Shown here in pieces: positions 16,520 to 24,424 of a stretch of DNA of 47,990 bases (positions are counted from its first letter, which is position 1; the number at the start of each line of letters is the position of its first letter). The DNA is from CAZJYC01 sp964550165 (GTDB taxonomy: Bacteria; Acidobacteriota; Aminicenantia; Aminicenantales; Aminicenantaceae). The stretch lies in assembly GCA_964550165.1 (NCBI GenBank), contig CAZJYC010000011.1, positions 1 through 47,990 on the forward strand, given 5' to 3'. The position numbers and the translations under genes were made by a program. Under the pieces are notes generated by a model that saw only the letters and a program-made list of their open reading frames with translations, was not told where the DNA came from and did no database searches.

Positions 16520-18658
16520 ATGATCAGGTTTGATGATATTTTGGAAAAGGTTTCCGCTTCCTATCCAGAGAAGGACCTTCTTCTGCTGAGGAAGGGCTAT
16601 GTCTTCGCCGCTCAGGCCCATAAGGGTCAAGTCCGGCGTTCCGGAGAGCCCTATCTGAGTCATTCCCTGGAAGTGGCCAACATGCTGGTCGAGATGAAAA
16701 TGGATAAGACAACGGTGGCTGCCGGTCTGCTCCATGATGTCTTGGAAGACACGGATGTGACTTCTGTCGAGCTTCTTCGCTCATTCGGCAAAGAAATTAC
16801 CCATCTGGTGGAGGGGGTAACCAAAATCAGCCGGGTTCAAGAGTCTTCTCCGCAAACAAGGCAGGCCGAGAGCATACGGAAAATCATCCTGGCCATGACC
16901 GACGACCTCCGCGTCATTTTTATCAAACTGGCCGACAGGATTCACAATCTCAAAACCCTAAAATTTTTGCCGGAGGATAAGCAAAAGCAGATTGCCACCG
17001 AGACTCTGGAGATCTATGCTCCTATTGCCAACAGGCTTGGCATGGGTCGAATCAAAGCGGAGCTGGAAGACCTCTCCTTCCGCTATGTCAATCCAGATGA
17101 GTACTTTAAGGTTGCCTCTCTGGTTGAGCCCCAACGGCCAAAGGCAGGGAAGCAGCTTAAAAAAACCAAGAAGGCCCTTGAAAGCCTGATGAAAGACAAT
17201 CATATCCCCGCAGAAATTACCTATCGCATCAAAAGGCTCTACAGCATCCACAACAAGATGGATAGACAGAATACCGAATTCGACCAGGTCTATGATTTCA
17301 TGGCCCTGAGACTGATTGCGGATTCGGTTAAAAATTGCTATGCCGCCCTGGGAATAATCCACCAGAACTGGCCTCACCTTCCCCATCGCTTCCGGGATTT
17401 CATCGCCATGCCCAAACTCAACCTTTACCAATCCTTGCACACAACCATCATCACCGAGAAAAAACAGACCATCGAGATTCAAATTCGGACCCAGGATATG
17501 CATAACTTAGCCGAAAACGGAATCGCCGCCCACTGGAGGTACAAAGAAGCCGACCACGGCCTGCTGATGAAAGAAGACCAAAGACTGCACTGGCTGAGAG
17601 AAATGGTTGACCTCTACAAAGAGCAAAAGAGCCCCCGGGAATTCCTGAAGAGCCTGAAGACAAACCTGATTCCCGAAGATGTCTATGTGTTTACGCCTAA
17701 AGGCAAGGTTGTTACTCTGCCCCTCGGGGCCTCCGCGCTGGATTTTGCCTTTAAGATCCACACAGAAATTGGCTTACACTGCTCCACCGCAAAAATCAAC
17801 AACAAGCTTGCTCCCTTAAGAACTCCCCTCAAGACAGGAGACATCGTGGAGATCACCACGTCTCCGGAAAAAACTCCCACACGCGACTGGCTGAATATCG
17901 TCTTCACCTCTTCGGCCCGGCACCAGATCAAGCGCTGGATAAATTTGCAGAATAAAATGAAGAACACAGCTCTCGGAAAAAAACTATGGGAAAAGGAAAT
18001 CGATAGGTACAAAATTCCACCAAGCTTGCTTAAAGAGGCACCTTTGCTCAGGGCTCTGTCTTCAGTGGCGAACTTTCGCATCAAAACCATGGAAGATTTT
18101 TATGTCCTCCTCGGTTCCGGCAAGATTATCCTTGATAGAAAATTTATCGAAAAGTTATTCCCCTCCGAAAAAATTGAAGAAAGAAAAGAGACATTTTTCA
18201 AGAAAGTTGTCAAAAAGGTGACCCGAAAGCCTGCGCCAGTCGTTCAAGTCAAGGGCGTCAAACTGGCGAAATGCTGTTCCCCGATCAGGGGCGAGCCCAT
18301 TATCGGCTATATCACCTCAGGAAGGGGAATAACCGTCCATTCTCTCCGCTGCCCCCTAGTCACAAAGGAGAAGCTGGCGAACGAGCGCATCATCGATGTT
18401 TCCTGGGAAGACACCCCAGAGGCCAGTTATAAAGGAAAGCTCTTGATCATAGGCCAGAATTCTCCCGGAGTGTTAGCCAAGCTCGCCTCGGCCATTGCCG
18501 AGTTAGAGGGAAATATCACCAAGGCTGAAGTGATAACGCCAACGGATAAGCAGGCACAAGTCAAACTGACGCTTGTCATCCGAAACATCAAACATTTCGA
18601 GGCGATCGTGCAGAAAATATCGGGAATTAAGGAAATCATTTCTGTTAAAAGAAGTTGA
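16520..18658 (+). CDS. Bifunctional (p)ppGpp synthetase/hydrolase, Rel/SpoT family
   Basis: This protein makes and degrades the stringent-response alarmone. At 712 residues it has the full long-RSH layout: HD hydrolase domain with HDVLEDT near residue 72 and KLADRIHNLKTL, synthetase domain with IKRLYSIHNKM, VYDFMALRLI and PKLNLYQSLHTT, a TGS domain (VYVFTPKGKVVTLPLGASALDFAF), a CC/zinc-finger region with KCCSPIRGEPIIGYIT, and a C-terminal ACT domain. Hydrolase and synthetase motifs both look intact, so a bifunctional enzyme is likely. It ends 6 nt before the convergent rpmB. Confidence 0.96.
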   Translation: MIRFDDILEKVSASYPEKDLLLLRKGYVFAAQAHKGQVRRSGEPYLSHSLEVANMLVEMKMDKTTVAAGLLHDVLEDTDVTSVELLRSFGKEITHLVEGVTKISRVQESSPQTRQAESIRKIILAMTDDLRVIFIKLADRIHNLKTLKFLPEDKQKQIATETLEIYAPIANRLGMGRIKAELEDLSFRYVNPDEYFKVASLVEPQRPKAGKQLKKTKKALESLMKDNHIPAEITYRIKRLYSIHNKMDRQNTEFDQVYDFMALRLIADSVKNCYAALGIIHQNWPHLPHRFRDFIAMPKLNLYQSLHTTIITEKKQTIEIQIRTQDMHNLAENGIAAHWRYKEADHGLLMKEDQRLHWLREMVDLYKEQKSPREFLKSLKTNLIPEDVYVFTPKGKVVTLPLGASALDFAFKIHTEIGLHCSTAKINNKLAPLRTPLKTGDIVEITTSPEKTPTRDWLNIVFTSSARHQIKRWINLQNKMKNTALGKKLWEKEIDRYKIPPSLLKEAPLLRALSSVANFRIKTMEDFYVLLGSGKIILDRKFIEKLFPSEKIEERKETFFKKVVKKVTRKPAPVVQVKGVKLAKCCSPIRGEPIIGYITSGRGITVHSLRCPLVTKEKLANERIIDVSWEDTPEASYKGKLLIIGQNSPGVLAKLASAIAELEGNITKAEVITPTDKQAQVKLTLVIRNIKHFEAIVQKISGIKEIISVKRS

Positions 18659-18664
18659 GCTGGC

Positions 18665-18856
18665 TTAGATGGCCTTTGTCACTCGGCCTGAACGGATGCA
18701 GCGTGTACAAACCCACATGCGCTTCGCCCCTGATCGTGTCTGAACCTTAATCCGTTGAAGATTTGGCTTCCATTTCTTAGGGGAGGCCTTGTGGGAATGA
18801 CTTATGCTGAATCCGAAGGAGGGTCCCTTTCCACAGATCTCACACGCTTTGGGCAT
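18665..18856 (-). CDS. rpmB: Large ribosomal subunit protein bL28, zinc-type
   Basis: This 63-residue protein begins MPKACEICGKGPSFG and carries a second CTRC, so it is the zinc-binding bL28 form. The SHSHKASPKKWKPNLQRIK core is typical. It is transcribed on its own from the promoter at 18883-18911 and converges on the relA/spoT gene. Confidence 0.95.
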   Translation of the reverse strand: MPKACEICGKGPSFGFSISHSHKASPKKWKPNLQRIKVQTRSGAKRMWVCTRCIRSGRVTKAI

Positions 18857-18882
18857 TTCGACTTCTCACCATAAAGAAGCCT

Positions 18883-18911
18883 TTTATACCATATTTCCGC
18901 AAAGAAACCAA
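18883..18911 (-). promoter_or_regulatory. Promoter for rpmB
   Basis: On the minus strand TTGGTT (18911-18906), a 17-nt spacer and TATAAA (18888-18883) precede the rpmB ATG by 26 nt. Confidence 0.55.
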
Positions 18912-18937
18912 CTGAAAACTCAGACGAGCAGCGTCAA

Positions 18938-19077
18938 ACTAATACAAACGCACTAAATAAAATGTCATTGCGAGGAACGCAGTGACGAACCAATCTCATT
19001 TAATAAGGGAAGATTGCCACGCTCCCTTCGGTCGCTCGTAATGACAATGTGAAGATATTTAATGCGTTTGTATTAGT
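18938..19077. repeat. 140-bp palindromic element (MITE/REP-like)
   Basis: The ends are 21-nt inverted repeats, 18938-18958 and 19057-19077, with one mismatch. Inside is a second imperfect palindrome: GTCATTGCGAGGAACGC on the left and GCTCGTAATGAC on the right. The inner part resembles the cattgcgag-type repeats I know from several unrelated bacterial genomes. The right arm overlaps the last 5 nt of folD, including the TAA stop. No transposase is present. Confidence 0.85.
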
Positions 19078-19999
19078 CTCTCAAAAGCTTTCTTCTCCTT
19101 TTAAAGGCCTCCAGGGTATTTCTCATGAGCATGGCTATGGTCAAGGGTCCAACGCCACCAGGGACTGGAGTCAAATATTCTGCCTTCTCGATCACACGCG
19201 GATCAACATCACCGATGAGCGTATACTCCTTCTCCCTGAGATCTTTCTCTCTTTTCTCGTCGTCGCCAAAATATTCTTTCACTTTGGAGGCATCGCTGAG
19301 CTGATTCATCCCTACGTCCACAATCACGGCTCCCGGCTTTACGAATTCATCGGTGACGTAGGCGGCCCGGCCCATGGCGGCGACAAGGATGTCGGCCTCG
19401 GCCGCAACCCGAGGAAGCTCTCTCGTCTTCGAATGGCAGATGGTAACAGTTCCGTTTTCATTGGTCATCATGGCCGCCAAGGGCTTCCCGACGATAAGGC
19501 TTCTTCCGATGACAACGACCCTTTTCCCCTCGACTATGATATTTTTCGATTTCAAGAGTTCCATGATTCCCATCGGCGTGCATGGTCTTAATCCATCCTG
19601 ATTCATCAGCAATTTGCCCAGGTTATAAGGATGAAAGCCGTCCACGTCCTTCTCCGGCGGGATGGTCATGATCATCTCCTGCGAGCTGAGCGGGTGCGGA
19701 AGGGGGAGCTGGACAAGAATCCCGTCCACATCGTCCCTCCGGCCTAACTTTTCGATTTCCGCCTTCAGAACTGAAGATTGGATATTTTCGGGAAAATGGA
19801 GAATTTCAGAGCGGATCCCCAGCTCTTCACTGATCCTCTTCTTGCTCCGCAAATAAATCTTGGAGGCCCTGTTCTCTCCAACCAGGATTCCTACCAGGCC
19901 TGCCGTCTGATTCCTCTTTTCTCTGAAATAGGCGATTTCTTCTTTTACCTCCTCTTTGATTTTGGTGGCCAACGGTGTTCCCTCGAGCCAGCTGCCCAT
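19073..19999 (-). CDS. folD: Methylenetetrahydrofolate dehydrogenase/cyclohydrolase
   Basis: FolD interconverts methylene-, methenyl- and formyl-tetrahydrofolate. Motifs: SKIYLRSKKR with the conserved Tyr and Lys, VQLPLP, PCTPMGIMELL, the nucleotide-binding VVVIGRSLIVGKPLA, and LTPVPGGVGPLTIAML. The length is 308 residues against the usual ~285, because an insertion of about 20 charged residues follows VDVGMNQ, before IGDVDP. ATG 19999 has AGGAGG six bases upstream. The stop codon lies inside the arm of the neighbouring palindromic element. Confidence 0.96.
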   Translation of the reverse strand: MGSWLEGTPLATKIKEEVKEEIAYFREKRNQTAGLVGILVGENRASKIYLRSKKRISEELGIRSEILHFPENIQSSVLKAEIEKLGRRDDVDGILVQLPLPHPLSSQEMIMTIPPEKDVDGFHPYNLGKLLMNQDGLRPCTPMGIMELLKSKNIIVEGKRVVVIGRSLIVGKPLAAMMTNENGTVTICHSKTRELPRVAAEADILVAAMGRAAYVTDEFVKPGAVIVDVGMNQLSDASKVKEYFGDDEKREKDLREKEYTLIGDVDPRVIEKAEYLTPVPGGVGPLTIAMLMRNTLEAFKRRRKLLRD

Positions 20000-20028
20000 A
20001 TCTTCCTCCTGAGTGCAATTTCTCGAAT

Positions 20029-20057
20029 ATTATACAGGTGTCTCATTTTTAAGACAA
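20029..20057 (-). promoter_or_regulatory. Promoter for folD
   Basis: On the minus strand TTGTCT (20057-20052), a 17-nt spacer and TATAAT (20034-20029) lie about 30 nt before the folD start. Confidence 0.65.
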
Positions 20058-20177
20058 CAGCGATTCTTTTTTTCCCCTCCTGCCTGGTGTATTTGGTATG
20101 AAAATTGCACGTTTCTTTTTGAATTATCTTTTTTCCCGTGATGAGGAAAGAGATTTGATAGAGTGAGGAATGGAGGC

Positions 20178-20249
20178 GCTGGTTTCTGTCCCTCCGAGGC
20201 CCATGGCGGTGGGTGGGAGGGTCTTTGGCGAGGAGGGATGGAAACCAGC
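20178..20249. other. Long hairpin with a G-rich loop, possible structured RNA or small repeat
   Basis: An 18-bp inverted repeat with two mismatches (20178-20195 and 20232-20249) encloses a 36-nt loop. The loop contains the G-run GGCGGTGGGTGGGAGGG (20205-20221), which could form a G-quadruplex. It lies in the 323-nt gap between the divergent folD and TPR genes. No known RNA family is recognised; in particular the SRP RNA tetraloop motif is absent. Confidence 0.6.
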
Positions 20250-20273
20250 ACAGTATATTTGGCTTTTATCATC

Positions 20274-20302
20274 TTGACGAAAAATAAAAAAAGAAGTAAT
20301 TT
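20274..20302 (+). promoter_or_regulatory. Promoter for the TPR-lipoprotein-barrel operon
   Basis: TTGACG (20274-20279), a 17-nt A-rich spacer and TAATTT (20297-20302) lie 20 nt before the ATG at 20323. Confidence 0.45.
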
Positions 20303-20322
20303 TAAAACTATTAAGACCGATA

Positions 20323-20697
20323 ATGTCTAGAAAATTTACATTTGGCTTGTTCCTTCTCTGTTTCGTCCTACTCTTTTGCCGCTGCCGCCATTCCTTCCTT
20401 GATCAAGAAATTAACTTCGGCATCCAGGCTGCACAGAAGGACCTCTGGGACGAGGCGATTTTCCGCTGGAAAAAAGCCATTTTATCCAACCCAGATTCGG
20501 CAGCTGCTCACAACAACCTGGCCGTAGCCTACGAAAAAAAAGGCCTCTGGGACGAAGCCCAAAAAGAATATGAAATCGCCTTGAAGCTCAGCCCTAAAGA
20601 TCCCCAGATCAAAGCCAATTATGATAATTTTAAGAAAACTCTTGAACCTTCTGATAAAGAGACATCAGAAAAAGAAAAAAAAGATGAAAAAAAATAG
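20323..20697 (+). CDS. Small exported or lipid-anchored TPR protein
   Basis: This 124-residue protein has a hydrophobic N-terminus (residues 6-18) followed by Cys19 and Cys21, so it is exported and may be a lipoprotein, though Phe or Arg before the Cys is not ideal. About two TPR repeats follow (residues 32-98), with AAHNNLAVAYEKKGLWDEAQKEYEIAL as a clear example; only 20 of these residues are needed for recognition. The tail is Lys/Glu-rich. TPR units usually mediate protein contacts. The gene overlaps the next one by 14 nt. Confidence 0.82.
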   Translation: MSRKFTFGLFLLCFVLLFCRCRHSFLDQEINFGIQAAQKDLWDEAIFRWKKAILSNPDSAAAHNNLAVAYEKKGLWDEAQKEYEIALKLSPKDPQIKANYDNFKKTLEPSDKETSEKEKKDEKK

Positions 20698-21340
20698 CCT
20701 GGCCCTGATTCTCTCTCTTCTTTTTCTCTGCTCCTGCACGTCCATGTCTTACCAAAAGCTGAGAATGACCATTCCATCGAAGTCCAGTCTTGACCTTGAG
20801 CAATTTAAAGAGCTTTTGGTTGCCAATTTCTTAATAAAAGGAGAGACAAAGGATATCGACCTGAACCGCGAAATCACAAGTTATTTTTCGTCTGAAATAG
20901 GACAAGTGTTCAAGGGGAAAGTCTCCACTAAAGAGCTCTCCGTCGAAGACGCGCAGCTGTTTGAAGATGAGAATTTCTGGAAAAACTTTTCCTCTGACTC
21001 CAAAAAATCTTTAGCCCTTACGGGAAGCGCTCAATACACCGAAGAAATTCGCAAGGCCATTTTAGAAAAAAGGCGACAGCGCTTCGAAGACCCCTTCCCG
21101 GCCGAGAAGTCTCTTTCCGAACGCAGGTTTTACACCCTGAACCTGGATCTTTACCTCATCGATCTCGAATCAGGAAAGATTCTATACCAAAGAGCGTTTA
21201 AAGAATCCCGGGGCTATGACAACCCAAACCAGACCTCTTACTTTGCCTTTTTCGACCTTATCCAGGCCGTGAAGGGAAAGCTGTTCTCAACCATTTTTGG
21301 TGAGGGCAAAATCCAGGAAAGATACCTCATCTCCCGCTAA
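20684..21340 (+). CDS. Lipoprotein of unknown function, possibly CsgG/LpoB-like fold
   Basis: This 218-residue protein has a clear lipobox, LFLCSC, with Cys18 as the acylated residue. The mature part begins with a predicted alpha/beta domain. The pattern FKELLVANFLIKG, later LALTGSAQY and LDLYLIDLESGKILYQRAF, resembles CsgG/LpoB-type periplasmic domains, where a strand is followed by the phrase 'D-x-x-SGKIL'. This is a visual impression only. ATG 20684 is chosen since upstream codons lie within the TPR gene. It ends 13 nt before the barrel gene, which has AAGGAG in between, so the three genes form an operon. Confidence 0.75.
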   Translation: MKKNSLALILSLLFLCSCTSMSYQKLRMTIPSKSSLDLEQFKELLVANFLIKGETKDIDLNREITSYFSSEIGQVFKGKVSTKELSVEDAQLFEDENFWKNFSSDSKKSLALTGSAQYTEEIRKAILEKRRQRFEDPFPAEKSLSERRFYTLNLDLYLIDLESGKILYQRAFKESRGYDNPNQTSYFAFFDLIQAVKGKLFSTIFGEGKIQERYLISR

Positions 21341-21353
21341 AAGGAGAACTGCC

Positions 21354-24299
21354 ATGAAAAGCTGCTTAAAATATTTTATTTGTGTTTTGCTTCTTACCCT
21401 CTTTGTTCCGCTTGGCTTCAGCCAGTACATATACACTCCATTCTATGGGAAGAATAAAGTTATCTACCAAAAATTCGACTGGAGCCATTACAAAACCGAC
21501 CATTTTGATATTTATTATTACGTCGATTCCGACCAGACTTTGAAGAGCATTGCCGAAATGGCTGAAAGCGCTTACCAGAAAATAAGCCAGAACATGAAAC
21601 ATCCGTTATCGGCGCCTGTCCCCCTGATCTTTTACAAGACTTACACAGATTTCGAGCAGACGAATCTTTTCCCTGCGTTTGAAGGCGTTCTGGGCGTCTC
21701 CGAGCCCATCCTTCATCGCGTGGCAATACACGGAGATATGCCCTTGGATGAAATTCAATCCCTCATCGAGCATGAACTGACCCATATCTTCCAATTTGAC
21801 CTTCTCTGGGGAAGCCCGGGAAAGGCTGTGTATGCCGTCAACCAGCCCCCCCTGTGGATCATGGAAGGCTTTGCCGAATACAACACGGGCCAGTGGGGCT
21901 ACTGGTCTTCTCTGATTGTCAGAGACGCAACTCTAACAGACCGAATTCCGGAGCTTACAGAGTCGGGCGCACTCTACTCCCGTTTCAACTATCCCCGCGA
22001 TCCCAACTACGACTTTGGTCACGCCATGTTTGACTTCATCGAGGCCAGGCTCGGCAGAACGGGGATCATGGAGTTCTGGCGCTCATTGAAGAATTCTCCG
22101 CTCTTAGGAAGAAAAGATCCAGTCAAGAGATCTCTGAAAATGAGCTATAAGGAATTCAACCAGGAATTTAAAAAACATCTTCGCAACGAGTTCAAAGGCT
22201 TTTTTTTAAGGGAGAACCCTGAGAACTACAGCATCCCAATCGGGCCCGAATTCCCGCTCAATCCCTTCTACTTCTCCATCTCCCATGCTGTTTCTCCATC
22301 AGGAGATATCGTTGCCGTCTTAACCCAGAACGTCAGAGACTATGATATCGATATCGTTCTCATCTCCACAAAAGATGGCTCTCTGATCAAAAACATCACC
22401 AAAGGCTTCACCCTCAAGTATGAATATATCCGCTTTGATATAGACCCTTCTAAGGGCAAAGACCTGGCTTGGTGTCCTGACGGAGACACGCTTGCTTTCT
22501 TCGCTCGCTCTGGGGAAAAATATGCTCTCTTTATCGCCAATCCTTTAACGGGTAAAATCCTGAATCAGATCAGCATTCCCTATGACCAGCCTTCCTCCCC
22601 TTGCTTCTTACCTGAAGGAAAAGAGATGCTGTTTACAGCTTTCCACAAAGGGGTCCATGACATTTTTAGGGTGAATCTCTCGACAAAAGAAATCCAAAAC
22701 ATGACGGAAGACGAGCTCTTCGAGAAAGCTCCGGCTATCTCCTCCGATGGAAAGCACGTGGCCTACACCCTCCGTGTCGATTCTTATGACAAGCTCTTCC
22801 TCTCTCCTCTGGATAACCTGAAAAAGAAGACTCAATTAACCTTTGGGAAGGGAAACACCATCACACCCCACTTCTCTCCCGACGGTAAGGAGATTTATTT
22901 CTCCGGAGACATAAGGGATGCCTTCAACATCTACTCCCTGAGCCTGGAATCCGGCGAGCTCACGCGCTACACAGATGTCCGGACGGGCAATTTCTTTCCC
23001 ATTCCCCTTCCGAACGACCCCAAGAAGATAATTTTCGCCTCGTTCAACAAGGGCGCCCTTCAGATTTTTAGGAGTGAGTTCGATGGCGAGCTGGAGAAAA
23101 CCGTTACCTTCGTCGAAAAGCAGCCCGACGAGCAGCTCAAGAAATTTGAGCCCCTTGTATCGCTTGAAATCAATAAGGATAACATCAAGGCCCACAAAGG
23201 CATGGGCAAGCTCTATCTCACAGCGAGGCCTCCGATTGACACCGTGATCTCCTCTGATGGGTCTGTCTATGGAGGGTCTGCTATAAGTTTCTCTGACATT
23301 CTGGGCGACTACAGCCTTGTCGGCATCGCTTACCAGGTCAGGAGCTTTCGCTCTTATGTTTTTGCCTTTCTAAACCAGAGGCACAGATTTCAGTACATGC
23401 TGAGCGCTTTCAGCCTCACCCAGTTTTATTATTCTCCTTATTATTACGGCGACCCCTCGCTCTATTCCTATCTTGGCTACAGGGATGCTGTGGTCACCAG
23501 AAAAATCATGGGGGCCAATTTCCTCTCTTACTACCCTTTCAACAGATATTACCGGCTCGAAGCATCGCTCGGATATTACCGCTACGAGGAAGATTATCTC
23601 AACCCTCTTATTGCACCTGCAAGAGGCAATCCTTTCTGGAATGGAAACCTCCTTTCTGCCTCTTTTTCTCTTGTCGGAGAAACGACCCGATTCAAACGAT
23701 ACGGCCCGGAAAAGGGCAGCACGTTTTTGCTCTCTCTCTCTCAACCTATTCCAGTCTCTGATAGCTTCTTTCAGAACACCACCGTTGAAGGAGAGTACCG
23801 CAAGTACCTTCCTCTCGGGTCAGACACGCTTTTTGCCCTGCGCTTTTACGGATTTGCCAGCCGTGGCAAAGATCCTTTCTATTATTATTTTGGCGGAAAT
23901 AATCAGGTTCGCTCTGTGAGTTACTACAGCCTTGTCGCCTCTGAAGCCTGGTTTGCAAACCTTGAATTCCGGTTTCCTCTTATCAACGTGGCGGCGACGA
24001 TTATCGGTCTCATCGGCCCTGTGCGTGGAGTCCTTTTTTTTGATGTCTGTCGATTTAGAATAAAAGGCTATGATGCCAAGTTTGCAACCTTCATCGGATT
24101 TGACGAACTGGGGCTCCCGAAGTGGCGCATATCCGAAGCTCTCGGGTCTTTCGGCTACGGCTTTGAATTTTTCCTGCTCGGGCTTCCTTTCCATCTGGAG
24201 TTCGTCAAACGCCTGGAGTGGGAAGACTTTTCTAAGCCTTTTGGTTTCGATTCCTACGGAAAATTCCAGACGAGATTCTGGATAGGGTGGGATTTTTAA
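21354..24299 (+). CDS. Outer-membrane peptidase MA / beta-propeller / beta-barrel protein
   Basis: This 981-residue protein has three parts. After a signal peptide (cleavage near residue 23) comes a metallopeptidase-like domain (about 40-290) with HELTH at 140-144 and WIMEGFAEY, giving His140, His144 and Glu171 as gluzincin zinc ligands and Glu141 as catalytic base. The middle (about 305-610) has repeated strands such as SPDGKEIYFSGD and SSDGKHVAYTL, typical of TolB/PD40 beta-propellers. The end (about 640-981) is rich in aromatic beta-strands, closing with FWIGWDF, like an Omp85/surface-antigen barrel. It is likely outer-membrane anchored; which side the peptidase faces is not known. The ATG has AAGGAG eight bases upstream; upstream codons lie in the lipoprotein gene. 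Confidence 0.85.
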   Translation: MKSCLKYFICVLLLTLFVPLGFSQYIYTPFYGKNKVIYQKFDWSHYKTDHFDIYYYVDSDQTLKSIAEMAESAYQKISQNMKHPLSAPVPLIFYKTYTDFEQTNLFPAFEGVLGVSEPILHRVAIHGDMPLDEIQSLIEHELTHIFQFDLLWGSPGKAVYAVNQPPLWIMEGFAEYNTGQWGYWSSLIVRDATLTDRIPELTESGALYSRFNYPRDPNYDFGHAMFDFIEARLGRTGIMEFWRSLKNSPLLGRKDPVKRSLKMSYKEFNQEFKKHLRNEFKGFFLRENPENYSIPIGPEFPLNPFYFSISHAVSPSGDIVAVLTQNVRDYDIDIVLISTKDGSLIKNITKGFTLKYEYIRFDIDPSKGKDLAWCPDGDTLAFFARSGEKYALFIANPLTGKILNQISIPYDQPSSPCFLPEGKEMLFTAFHKGVHDIFRVNLSTKEIQNMTEDELFEKAPAISSDGKHVAYTLRVDSYDKLFLSPLDNLKKKTQLTFGKGNTITPHFSPDGKEIYFSGDIRDAFNIYSLSLESGELTRYTDVRTGNFFPIPLPNDPKKIIFASFNKGALQIFRSEFDGELEKTVTFVEKQPDEQLKKFEPLVSLEINKDNIKAHKGMGKLYLTARPPIDTVISSDGSVYGGSAISFSDILGDYSLVGIAYQVRSFRSYVFAFLNQRHRFQYMLSAFSLTQFYYSPYYYGDPSLYSYLGYRDAVVTRKIMGANFLSYYPFNRYYRLEASLGYYRYEEDYLNPLIAPARGNPFWNGNLLSASFSLVGETTRFKRYGPEKGSTFLLSLSQPIPVSDSFFQNTTVEGEYRKYLPLGSDTLFALRFYGFASRGKDPFYYYFGGNNQVRSVSYYSLVASEAWFANLEFRFPLINVAATIIGLIGPVRGVLFFDVCRFRIKGYDAKFATFIGFDELGLPKWRISEALGSFGYGFEFFLLGLPFHLEFVKRLEWEDFSKPFGFDSYGKFQTRFWIGWDF

Positions 24300-24317
24300 A
24301 GTTTTAGCACAAACCGC

Positions 24318-24346
24318 TTGAAATCCACCTGCAAGAGTGCTACTAT
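24318..24346 (+). promoter_or_regulatory. dnaA: Promoter for dnaA
   Basis: TTGAAA (24318-24323), a 17-nt spacer and TACTAT (24341-24346) lie just after the barrel gene. The predicted transcript start (about 24353) is upstream of the DnaA-box-like cluster at 24386-24417. Confidence 0.6.
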
Positions 24347-24385
24347 ACCTCCGCTCTAACAACGCCAGACTTAAAGCCAGAAAAG

Positions 24386-24417
24386 TTTTCCACAGCTGTG
24401 AAAAAACCTGTGGAAAT
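24386..24417. promoter_or_regulatory. Cluster of three DnaA-box-like sites before dnaA
   Basis: TTTTCCACA at 24386-24394 (one change from TTATCCACA), TGTGAAAAA at 24397-24405 and TGTGGAAAT at 24409-24417 (each two changes, opposite strand). The first two are head to head around the palindrome CACAGCTGTG. They would suit autoregulation of dnaA or part of the origin. Confidence 0.5.
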
Positions 24418-24424
24418 TTCAGCG

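Noticed and set aside
20160..20270. SRP RNA (ffs) or another known RNA as explanation of the hairpin
   Set aside because: The SRP GGAA tetraloop and its conserved flanks are missing, and no riboswitch core is seen.
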